Assembly (NCBI RefSeq): GCF_932294415.1
Contig: NC_065537.1
Coordinates: forward strand, 68,338,290-68,402,289
Source of the DNA: Quercus robur
Lineage: Eukaryota > Streptophyta > Magnoliopsida > Fagales > Fagaceae
Reading direction: 5' to 3'
Length of the DNA stretch: 64,000 nt
The notes under the pieces were generated by a model that saw nothing but the letters and a program-made list of their open reading frames with translations, had not been told where the DNA came from and ran no database searches. The number at the start of each line of letters is the position of its first letter. Within the stretch, counting starts at the first letter, position 1. Positions 23,904 through 33,324 of this stretch are shown piece after piece. The position numbers were made by a program, and so were the translations under genes.

Positions 23904-24003
23904 TTCTAAGAAGATGGGGGGCCAACATTTTATGCAGCTTTGAAATCTGCTCCTCTTGATTGATATCCTTAAACTCTTCCTGGAACTCCTCTAAACTTCC
24001 AAA
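23904..24003 (-). pseudogene. PICKLE (CHD3-type remodeller) exon fragment
   Basis: An acceptor-like ttgcag precedes a 33-codon frame that begins FGSLEEFQEEFKDINQEEQI and continues through SKLHKMLAPHLLR. This is the segment of the SNF2 ATPase core of plant PICKLE just before the conserved LLRRVKKDV motif. The end is altered: where the family has a second Arg and a donor, the sequence reads agaagtgtaattc. No neighbouring PICKLE exons are seen within several kb. I take it as an isolated, non-functional genomic fragment. Confidence 0.75.
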
Positions 24004-24730
24004 CTGCAATATATTAGAAATCATACATTCAGAAAATGGTCATAACGTTCATAATCAATTACTGTAACATGCTCTTAAGAATATAATTACAATCTGTAAC
24101 TTTTTGAGCCCTAATAAACCACTAACACTATGTCTTGGTGTATAAAGTATGAACTTTTTTTCAGAGGAAAGAAGTGTAGAGTAGCTACCAGTAGAGCACA
24201 TTGAGATGCAATCTTTCTTGAAAACAGAAATTTTACCAAGTCCACAATAATTCCAAAATCCCTGACATGATAAACTTAAGTCTAGTTTCCTTACTTTTTA
24301 GTGTACAAGTAGTTTTAGTATCAAGCCAACCATAACCTTAGGAGTCGACCTAAATTAACATATATACAAAGGATATTTTCTGAGTTTTATCTCTTCATTT
24401 TCTGTTCAGTTATGAATAATCTATTGATTACATTTCCACATAACATCCAGCAAGGTCTTTCACATATTATGACACTAAGACAATAGCTCCCCCCAAAGTT
24501 GCAACTTTGGGAGGCTAACATGATATACTTCTTTAGACATCTACACAGTTGGCACCAAATTAAAGAAGCAAGCAATAATGAAAACAGATCAGAACCCCCT
24601 ACCAACTGATTTCTACAGCCATATCCACAATAAAAACAGTTGCCAACTCCAACAGAAAGAACATCTAAAAAAAAATGCTTCTGCATAATAAAGTATGACT
24701 TTCCAAAGAAAGGCACTTAAGAAAACTTAC

Positions 24731-24969
24731 AAAGCATTGTCCCCTACATTAAAGCTGCCATCAGCTACAAATGCAGCAACTGCAAGTACAAGAGATGTCA
24801 AATATGCACTAGCTGTAGGTGCCACGGGGATATCAAAAAGAGCTTTCTTGTTTGGAAGCAGAGATTCATAGTTATTCATGACTCCTAAGCAACCTATGCA
24901 ATTGGATGGCACAGGAAAAGATGGGCTGATTTGGACACCATAACGAGCTGCTGTTACCCTTGTGGCTTT
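24731..24969 (-). pseudogene. EGY-type site-2 protease exon fragment
   Basis: A 239-nt segment bounded by acceptor tttacag and donor gtaagt. It encodes YGVQISPSFPVPSNCIG, LGVMNNYESLLPNKKALFDI and ASAYLTSLVLAVAAFVADGS in one open frame, ending GDNAL. These are hallmarks of the plastid M50/S2P family EGY (EGY2-like), normally followed by YIRPQFF. Neither the exon with the metal-binding HExxH nor the next exon is seen nearby. The splice sites are kept, which shows capture at DNA level rather than from mRNA. It lies 0.7 kb from a PICKLE exon on the same strand. Confidence 0.75.
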
Positions 24970-26593
24970 CTGTAAAAGACATACATTATGGCCTTCAATA
25001 CATTGTACAGAAAGGCACAGGTGTTGCCAGAAAGCAGATGAAATATACGTAACATTTCTTTGCTTAAAAGGCAACCTCTTAAGACTTATACAATTTTGTC
25101 AAGCAATCAAGGCTATATGGAGGTTCTACAACAATTACACACAATATCACCCAACTTCCAAGTTAACTGGTTTTAAGATTATTGATAACACTGTAAAATT
25201 CCAGATTATTTGCAGTATCCCCATAAAATTCCAAATATTCAAGAATGAGAACACAAGCTTATTTTGAACAGGAATACAACCCACCAAAACAACTTTATTT
25301 TTCCTTATTCTCCCTTCTTCTGTTCTGATTCTCAGAAGGAACACCTCATGAGATCCTTTATTTACAATTTATACAAAATCGAAATTTCCTGCCAAAATTT
25401 TGTAGTTATTATTAGTCCCCAGACTTTCACAGGTTTTCCACCATTTCATTCCTCAGTTATGAAGTATATCAGGCTGCAAACAGTGTCCCAATCCCAAATT
25501 TGTCCAGCATGCTAAAAGCAAGTAGGGGAGATACCTACACAGAGCATATACAATTTGAAATGCCATGATCCCTGGAACCCACTTCTACACATTGAAATGG
25601 GTTTGTCCCCCAAATAGAAACATGGATGTGTTACTTATAAAGGGAGTTCTTGGCATAAAAGCTTAGCTCTAAGAAACTGATTAAATACTGTATTAGATCA
25701 ACATAAAACATCTATACTCACATAAATCCTATTCAAGTCCTGGACAATCTTGAAAACATTACCGGTCAGATGAAGCAGAAACAGTGCATCTGACTGAAGA
25801 TCCATTGAAGTGCTTTAACTAGATCCAGTAAACCTTCCCATAACTTCAGTCCCCCTAAACCCCAAAAGCAAGCACATGCATTCACAATTATGTCAGCCAG
25901 TGTGCATCATAACTAAAAACAAGTACTATTTAGTTTAGGAATATTGAAACTATATCTGAATATGACTTATCAATGAAGAAAACTATTTCTGAATAAAACT
26001 ATATCTGAAGCAATTTAAGGCTTCTATTGGACACAACAACACTAATTCTCTTTTGCAAATAATAAAGATGAGAAATGGTCTAAAGACCACATACCATACA
26101 GCAATGACAAAAAAGGTTATCAAAAGCATCTGAAGCAGCACTAAGGCTCTTGTCCAACCATATGCCATCCTGCCAAATTCAACATGAAAGAGAGGACCTG
26201 AGTACCCAATTACTAATAGAGCATTGGCAATACAAAGCACACAAATTCTCACATCAAGTCACTGCTGTATAAATAGCATCAATCTAATCTGAAGAATTCG
26301 GCTATAAAGAACAGTACAGAAAGATCTTTCTCATTTTCAATTGAGTTGGTTAACTTAATTGAAAATGAGAAAATTGACTACGTGAAGACTGTGGTTTAAT
26401 TTAAAGAGAGGCAACCAAACAGTAATAAGATACGCAGCTATTTTACTACACATAAAAGTGATACACAGTTACTCAACAAAAATTAAGACATGATTTGATC
26501 TTGTTAAGATTGGGAAAAAAAGATAAACTGTACACCCCATAGCTTACCTTTCAATACAAAATTCATTCTCCAATATTTATCAGAAACACTGCA
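24970..26593 (-). other. 3' flank of INTS3-like gene with two unassigned exon-like blocks
   Basis: Minus strand: cag followed by an open block at about 26170-26096 (phase 0 reading DGIWLDKSLSAASDAFDNLF), then gtatgt. A second block at about 25855-25738 ends in FKIVQDLNRIY before gtgagt. Both have splice-like borders but I cannot place them in a family, and the first does not continue the frame of the large gene upstream. They may be its alternative 3' exons, UTR, or more captured pieces. Confidence 0.35.
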
Positions 26594-29536
26594 TTACTTT
26601 TTGACGCAAATATCTTGGGATAAGTTTCTCAAAATATCTGAGCCATTCATCCCCTGAGCATTATAGTAATTGAATAACCACAAAATTGCAGAATGGTTTA
26701 TCATAATCTCAGCCGAATTAGGAAAGTCAGAATCCACAGTTTTCTTATCAAGTTTCCCAGAAAACTCAGCTAAGCTATCAAATAAAGTTGAGGCATTAGA
26801 CACAACCCATGTCGCCAGAGCAGCAGCAGCAAAGTCAGGGAACACATTATTAGGTAATAACATGATTGCCCCAACAAGCTCAGGTGTGGGTGCCCGACAA
26901 CTACAGAGTGTCAGAAGACCTTCAACTGCAATGGAATTTCTTTTTTCATGTAGTTCACCAGAGCAGAAAAATCCCAAAATCACTTTCTCCAGTTGAACTG
27001 TGGAAACTGCAAGCTCTGATCTAATCAAGCCCCAGAACTTATACTGTTCCAGACAGCCCCAACTCAGTGAGCTTTCAATTAAGTGGAAAATGCTTTCAGT
27101 GTTCTCACCAAATATAGAGTATTTCTTCAAGCCAATTTCAAACTGTATATCAACTAGATCGGTGTGATCCAACTGACCGACAAGTAACCTGATGATGTCT
27201 TCCTCACCTATGGATAAATCAGGAAAATGACAAAAGACACTGCAGAATAAAATTTTCAATATTTTTGTCCCCCTTAAATTACAAGATATTAAGTCAGAAA
27301 CGAGGAGCTTCGTCAGAGACATATCTTTATCTTTATGTAAGATACATTGTGAATACATAAGGAAACATCTGTAAGCAGAAAAGGCACTATCTACCAACTC
27401 TAAGACAAACTTATCGTCTATCTTAGGAGTAGAAGCAAGGGAATTCTCTTTTTTTCCATTTAAAAAAGAATGATACCCATTAAAATGAAACATCAGCAAA
27501 GGCTGATCAATTTTCTTGGCAGAATCTTTGTCAAGCAATGTATCTCTAGTACAATCCACCATGTATGCCTCATAAGCAAGTCTTGATGCGTAAGATAGTA
27601 ACCATGATCCCACAGAAAAACCCATCCTTGACCAGGATAGAAGCATGTCCTGCATCTTAGGCTGAGAAAAGATAAATGTACGAATAATTAAGGATGTGGC
27701 AGACCCGATTTCATCATCACAGTCAGGCTTATCAGAAAGAAATTGAAGAGAACTAAACAGTTTATGTCCATTCAACTCAAATTCTTTTGCTATTCTAGAA
27801 GATAAAACTTCAGGACATATTGTGCCACCCACTGTTTTGTAATTATTGAGATTCACAAATGAATATAATAATTCCTCCAAAGTCTGAAGGCCCATTGCAT
27901 ATGATTTCTTAATCGTCTCTCCACATTTTCTAAGTAAATTCTCCACAGCAACAACTTGACATTCACTAGTCACAACTGATGGAACAGAAGAATCAAAAGG
28001 TTCCATGGCAGATCTATCTTCTTGGGTGCATGTGAGTTGCCCTTTCAATGATGGTGTTGGAGTTTCCATACCAGATGAATTTGACAAGCTCAAAGTTGTC
28101 AAAAGGTGACCAGACACATTGGCTGGCTGCAGTTCTTTAGAAATTGCCATTTTCATACCTGACAAAAACCTTCCAAGTCTCTCCCTTAGAGAAGGTGAAA
28201 GTGCATCACAAGAAGTCAAAACATCCATTGATTGAATCACTCCTTTCCTGAGAAGTACATTGAAAGCTGATGAGACACCCTTAACTATGATATCAATATG
28301 TTGCACATCATAGTTGTCCACAAGAAGGAACAAAAACTCAAGAAGTGTGTGAATCATATCCATGTATTTGGGAATGGAGTATACCATCAATAGCATTGCA
28401 GGTTCAATGTTCATAATATTATCCACTCTTTCATCAAAGAATAGCCAATCATAAAATAGAGCCAACTTCACATTGGCACTAACATAGTTCTTCCTACAAA
28501 GTGTCAAAAGCCAACCTATGACAGCCCATCTTGGAATAACATCTGACTGAATAATTTCATTAGTTGGGTGGTGTGCACAACATATAAACCGAACAATGTC
28601 ACTAATGAGGGACTCTCTCTCCATCCCACATAGAAACTTCTTAGCAAACCATTCTTGGTGGCGCCTCTGACTCCCAAACTTCACATAAGTGAGTAAAAAC
28701 CGCAATTGGGTCTCCATTTCTGGAGTAATCCTAAGTAAAGCATACCGGCTCGAAGTCCTCGTACAATAGAACTTCGAAATATCAGAAAATCCCGGAGTGT
28801 TAAACACACTTGGGTTCAATACTAAATCTTTCCATACAGCTCTAAACTCGGGAACATGAACCAAATCTTGCAAAACTCTAATAAAATCCCTCCCAATTCT
28901 CAAACACAAATGAAACTGCTCCCTCACTAGTTTAACACAAAACTCAATCTCCAACCTCTTCAATACCTCTAAACTCACATTATTCGATAACCTACAATGA
29001 TCAGCCAATAGCCGAAGGTACGTGTACAAAGCACTCGACAAAACCAATGGTTCCTCTTCTAACAAGCAATCCCATTTGTCCATAAAAACACTCAACAACT
29101 CAAAACACAACCACAAATTCCCCTCACTAAAATCCCCACCAACAATTTGCCTCAATAGACACACCAACAAACCATCAAACCCGACTGCCAAAACATCAAC
29201 CATCTCCTTGGTAACCCAAACCAACTGTTGCCTCACCGAGGAGACGAGTTTTGGATACAATTCATGAACAACCTTGACAAGCAAATGGACAAACAAGCCA
29301 TACCCATCAGTGACAATAGCATGTAAGTGCTTAATATGAGTTTTTGCGAAATGGGGTTCGCATAAAACACCATAAAGAATGGCCCTGTTGAGCTGAGCAT
29401 ATTGCTGTTGGTCTGGGATTGTTAAGTCAAATGGGGGTCTAAGTTTTGGTTCCAAAAGCTCAAAGGCTTGCCTCAGAGAGAGTTCCGTTTGGTTCTCAGC
29501 TTCAAAGGAAGCAATTTGGATGAGTTTTGAGGCCAT
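26594..29536 (-). CDS. INTS3: Integrator complex subunit 3 homolog
   Basis: One uninterrupted frame of 980 codons from MASKLIQIASFEAENQTELS to NLSQDICVKK and a TAA stop. A start nine codons further upstream (29563, MLLLDEPAF) is possible; MASK is chosen because plant homologs begin there as far as I recall. Recognisable blocks are LRPPFDLTIPDQQQYAQLNR, EPHFAKTHIKHLHAIVTDGY, VGFDGLLVCLLRQIVGGDFS and the long helical repeat body typical of INTS3. INTS3 is a nuclear scaffold of the Integrator complex, which processes snRNA 3' ends and controls promoter-proximal Pol II; in animals it also joins the SOSS complex. The length is close to human INTS3 (about 1040). The Arabidopsis homolog is EMB2739 (recalled). 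The absence of introns is notable. A weak donor (aaaaa|gtaatg) overlaps the stop, so extra 3' exons cannot be excluded. Confidence 0.85.
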   Translation of the reverse strand: MASKLIQIASFEAENQTELSLRQAFELLEPKLRPPFDLTIPDQQQYAQLNRAILYGVLCEPHFAKTHIKHLHAIVTDGYGLFVHLLVKVVHELYPKLVSSVRQQLVWVTKEMVDVLAVGFDGLLVCLLRQIVGGDFSEGNLWLCFELLSVFMDKWDCLLEEEPLVLSSALYTYLRLLADHCRLSNNVSLEVLKRLEIEFCVKLVREQFHLCLRIGRDFIRVLQDLVHVPEFRAVWKDLVLNPSVFNTPGFSDISKFYCTRTSSRYALLRITPEMETQLRFLLTYVKFGSQRRHQEWFAKKFLCGMERESLISDIVRFICCAHHPTNEIIQSDVIPRWAVIGWLLTLCRKNYVSANVKLALFYDWLFFDERVDNIMNIEPAMLLMVYSIPKYMDMIHTLLEFLFLLVDNYDVQHIDIIVKGVSSAFNVLLRKGVIQSMDVLTSCDALSPSLRERLGRFLSGMKMAISKELQPANVSGHLLTTLSLSNSSGMETPTPSLKGQLTCTQEDRSAMEPFDSSVPSVVTSECQVVAVENLLRKCGETIKKSYAMGLQTLEELLYSFVNLNNYKTVGGTICPEVLSSRIAKEFELNGHKLFSSLQFLSDKPDCDDEIGSATSLIIRTFIFSQPKMQDMLLSWSRMGFSVGSWLLSYASRLAYEAYMVDCTRDTLLDKDSAKKIDQPLLMFHFNGYHSFLNGKKENSLASTPKIDDKFVLELVDSAFSAYRCFLMYSQCILHKDKDMSLTKLLVSDLISCNLRGTKILKILFCSVFCHFPDLSIGEEDIIRLLVGQLDHTDLVDIQFEIGLKKYSIFGENTESIFHLIESSLSWGCLEQYKFWGLIRSELAVSTVQLEKVILGFFCSGELHEKRNSIAVEGLLTLCSCRAPTPELVGAIMLLPNNVFPDFAAAALATWVVSNASTLFDSLAEFSGKLDKKTVDSDFPNSAEIMINHSAILWLFNYYNAQGMNGSDILRNLSQDICVKK

Positions 29537-29930
29537 GAAAGCAGGTTCATCAAGTAGTAGCAATTACGAAAGAGAGCAAAAAGAGTTGTGTGGTTTTTTG
29601 AATTTACCTGGTGGAAAAGGAACAGAGGGGGGTTTTTTTGGAGATTGAGATTGTGAAACGGAGCTTGAATTGGTGGTGGCTGGCGTTGAGATTCACGATC
29701 GGTGGCGACGGAGAGAGAGAGCGACGGCGGCGACGACGGTGGAGCGTTCTCCCTCAGTCAGTCCCTCAGCCCCTTCAAATTTTTTTCTTCTCAGAAATCG
29801 TGGTTTGGGTGTGTGTGTGTGTGTGTGTGTGTGTGTTAGACGTAAATTTTGTACGGCAAATATTGGCAGTAAAATAGTGTGTTAGACGTAAATTTTGTAC
29901 GGCAAATATTGGAAATAAATTATTTTACTG
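29537..29930 (-). promoter_or_regulatory. INTS3 5' flank with (GT)n and a 46-bp tandem duplication
   Basis: The upstream side holds a purine-rich leader, a (GT)n tract (29809-29836) and two direct copies, 46 bp apart (29833 and 29879), of a 34-nt block starting gtgttagacgtaaattttgt. The promoter itself is inferred from position. Confidence 0.5.
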
Positions 29931-30044
29931 CCAAATACCCCAAATATTACCGTTTTCAAACGCACTAAAAATACTTGAAACTAAAGAAAAATATTTTCGG
30001 ATGAAACAAAAACAACCTCAAGTGTTTTTTCTTGTGAAATCGAC

Positions 30045-30770
30045 AACCCAAATAATAATAATAACAACAATTAATCAATTAATTAAATACAAGAGAAAAA
30101 TGCAAAAAGACCTTCGGGGTTGGGGCAATCATTGAATTTATTGCAGTCTAAGAGTACAATTTTCTTTTATAAAAATTAACATTAATATATATTTTGAAAA
30201 TATAACTGTTGGATTTAATATTTTTTATACTCTTAATATACATATCAAATTTTTTACCAATCAGATGTTATTTATTGTATAATCTATGAGCTTATTTTAT
30301 TCATAATTTATACTACAAAAACTTGCAATTTAAACAATTGATTGATGATATAGCTATTGATCTTTGATTTTTAGAAAATTTTGCATGCATTAAAGATATA
30401 AGAAGAAAGTATAATACAATAATGGATTTGTCAAAATTCACATCCAATAAAAAAATATTGAGTGAAGTTATAGTCTTAGGTTACACTCAATTTTGTGATC
30501 AAACTTTGTTCTTTAAGAATGGTTCAAACTGACATATCCATCTCAATTTCCTCAGTTATAATTGATTGAACATGGTCATGTTATGCGTGCATATTATCAT
30601 TAAAAAAAAATTATTTTAAAGATGATATGTGCATACCACTTAACAACCTTCTATCTGTTATAGTTCACGAAATTAGTTTTGATTAATTCTTAAACTTCAT
30701 TGGTCAATTAGACAAAATTGATAACATTGTGGTTCATTTGCAACTCACCCCAATCCCATGTGTGCATTTA
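30045..30770. repeat. Segmental duplicate of 53741-55318
   Basis: Shared landmarks in the same order and orientation: ccttcgggattggggcaatc (with one change), atgttatg...gcacatattatcatt, tatagttcac...gattaattcttaaac, and attgataac followed by aactcaccc. The second copy is longer through insertions. Part of the interior (30180-30420) also matches a dispersed AT-rich repeat. Confidence 0.6.
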
Positions 30771-31221
30771 GTCCCCTCAAGCATACGTTCCGTTGGTGGT
30801 ACACATGCTAGAATTTCATATTTGATGAGTTTGTGGGCATTTTCTTCTGTTGATTGCCCAGGACAATTAAGTGTCCATTTGGAACAATTTATCTAATCTT
30901 TTTTTTTTTTAAGTGCACTAAAATATTCTTGTATTTTGAAAAATGTGGTTTTAAAAAACTGTATATAAAAATTAAAAGCTGAGCAAATATGCTCAAGCCA
31001 AACAAACTATAAGTTGTAATTGTATGGAATTTGCCTTAGATAATCTCAAGTTTCGAATTCAACTAAAAGTATTGACATTTAAGTTTAACTCTTAGCTTCT
31101 TCTATTGATGCATGCATTATATTATAATATATATAGTCCAACTTCAATCATAGTACACACATTTTTTTTATTCTTTAGTTTTTTGTTTTTTTTTTTTTTT
31201 TTTTCATTTCTCTTTTAGAAA

Positions 31222-31427
31222 GAAAATATCGTTTTAGTTCTTATATCTTGGGGGTCACTATTAATTTAATCCCTATATTATGGTAATAATCAATTTGGTC
31301 TATATTATTGTTAACTTTTAGTCAATTTTTCTTGGTAAGTTGACAATATGGACCAAATTGACTATTACCAAAATATAGGAACTAAATTAACAATGACCTT
31401 AATGTAGGGACTAAAATGATATTTTTG
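31222..31427. mobile_element. Foldback MITE-like inverted repeat
   Basis: The left arm (ttagttcttatatc...ctatattatggtaataatcaatttggtc) pairs with the right arm (gaccaaattgactattaccaaaatatagg...ctaaaatgatatt). Together they form one long hairpin with a short loop around 31310-31340. No coding capacity and no target duplication read. Confidence 0.6.
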
Positions 31428-31437
31428 CTTCCTTTAT

Positions 31438-31575
31438 GATATGTTTGGATTGAGGGGGAGGGAGGGGAAGTAGAGTAAAGTAGAATAGATTTGGCCCAAA
31501 ATTAGTTTATTTTCATCAAACTCTACTCTACTCCCCTTCACTCTCCCTTCTTTATACCTCAATCCAAATGGACCA
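31438..31575. mobile_element. Small inverted-repeat MITE
   Basis: gtttggattgagg at the left pairs with cctcaatccaaatg at the right, and the G-rich/AGTAGAGTA arm pairs with the CTACTCTACTCCCC arm. It sits immediately beside the preceding foldback. The target duplication is unclear. Confidence 0.5.
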
Positions 31576-32027
31576 TTAAAGTTGTTATCAACTCTGGTTT
31601 GTTGTAGCCAGAATGATTTCTGCTCTAATAGTTAACCGCTTGCATCACTCCCTATATTTGGCCTAAAGTCTCACTCATTTTGGTCCATTATGCTAAATTG
31701 CGGCTGGTACTATGATTTTGGCCACAATGTGAACAAAGGTTTTTTTTTTTTTAATCTTTTATTATTTTTCCCTAAACTCTTATTGTTCTTTTTTCATTAC
31801 TTAACTCACCAATGATATGTTTCTTTTTTTATTTTATTAAGAAATTTTTTTTAGTTTATCCTATTTAATATGTTACATAATGATGATATTTAAGAATATG
31901 TATGCATTATTTGATTTTTTTTATTTAGAAAAATGCATTATCTGAATTGATAATGCATTTTTCTAGTTTCCCTTTAAAAAAAGTATTAATGTTATAATCT
32001 TGTAAAAACAAGCATATTATATATATG
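31576..32027. other. AT-rich intergenic DNA, nothing recognised
   Basis: T-runs and AT-rich sequence without coding frames. It ends in the ATATG target site of the solo LTR. Confidence 0.4.
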
Positions 32028-32730
32028 TGTGGTGCCAGAGAACTTATGATCCGGCCCACGCTCTACTAAGGCCCAAGGCCCGTGCCAAGAAAAGTATTTG
32101 CCGAGGACGAATAAGGAAAGGCTGAATAGTCTGGGGGCACAACCGAGGATGACCTTGTCCTCAGCATTCCAAGACTTCATAGGGAAGAGCAACATCTCGT
32201 TGAAAGCTGCCCCCAAAAAGTCCCCTGAAGAAGAGGCGAGTAGAATGGGACCCATGTGGGGGTACGGTGCGGAACTGGTTCAAGGTAAATACATCCCCTC
32301 CGCATTAAATGCGCCCGCAAACGTCATAACCATATTAATGAGAAAAGACGCCTGAACAGGGTGACTTCGGTCATCGCAACTAACAAAAAGTAAGGGGAAG
32401 CAGCTAATGGAACGGGTACTTAAGTAGGCACCTACCTAATCAACAAATGGAGGGTTAGGATCAACCAAGAAGAGCTATATAATGTGAAGGTTGATACGCC
32501 AAAAAAGGGGGCTGGGAAAAAAGGCCAAGAACTAGAGCCTCCCAAACCGCCTCAAGGAGAAAGACTCCTCGAACGAACACGGTTTAATTCTGTATGAACA
32601 CCACGACTAACCACCGTCCGGTGACCAAAGCTTAGCCTTTCAAACCCACGCTCTACAAATGATATTGTTTGGGCCTTTTTTACATGCGAACCCAGTATCA
32701 TTTTGGGTCGTTACAAATTGAGTCCTTACA
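32028..32730 (+). mobile_element. Solo LTR (703 bp)
   Basis: Flanked by ATATG at 32023-32027 and 32731-32735, with TG...CA ends (TGTGGTGCCAG to GTCCTTACA). The start, the ggccca-rich interior and the ccttaca end resemble the LTRs at 47220-47897 and 50672-51351 read on their minus strand, so this copy lies in plus orientation. No internal region remains. The short frames inside it (32098-32355 and reverse) are not genes. Confidence 0.8.
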
Positions 32731-32735
32731 ATATG

Positions 32736-33291
32736 TATATAGATAATACCCAAACAAATTTAGTTATAATTCTCCCAAAAAATAAAAGTCAATGAATGAT
32801 ATACACAAACATATATAATAAGTTATAAAAGTAACATAAATACTTTTTGCGTAAAATATAATAAATAACTCTCTAACCTTGATTTCATTCTTATTATGTC
32901 ATGTAGTTTTCTCTTGTTTAGTTTGATAATATGTTTATGATCAATTTAATTTTATCTTAATTTTGTTCCAATAGAAAATCAGTAAAATTGAAAAGAAAGT
33001 ATTTCATATAATATTCATGTAGCTTAAAAATTATTGAATATATGAAATGTGATTTGAAAAAAATATATATATCCATTTTATAATATTTGTTTACATCTAA
33101 AAAATATTTCAAAATAAAAACATAAATTATAAAAAGAATCCTACAAATTATAGTGTATATAAATGATATATAATGACCTATATATAAAAATTTATTAAGT
33201 GTGTAGTTTTGAGATATTATTCTTGTAAAATATAGAACAATTAGATTCAATTTGTAATGTGGATTTACCCTAAAATATAATTAGATTCGAT

Positions 33292-33324
<33 letters not shown>

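Noticed and set aside
24731-24969. A functional EGY protease gene
   Set aside because: Only one exon is present. The metal-binding exon and the downstream exons are not found nearby.
32098-32355. Small plus-strand frame with fairly even composition
   Set aside because: Lies inside the solo LTR at 32028-32730.
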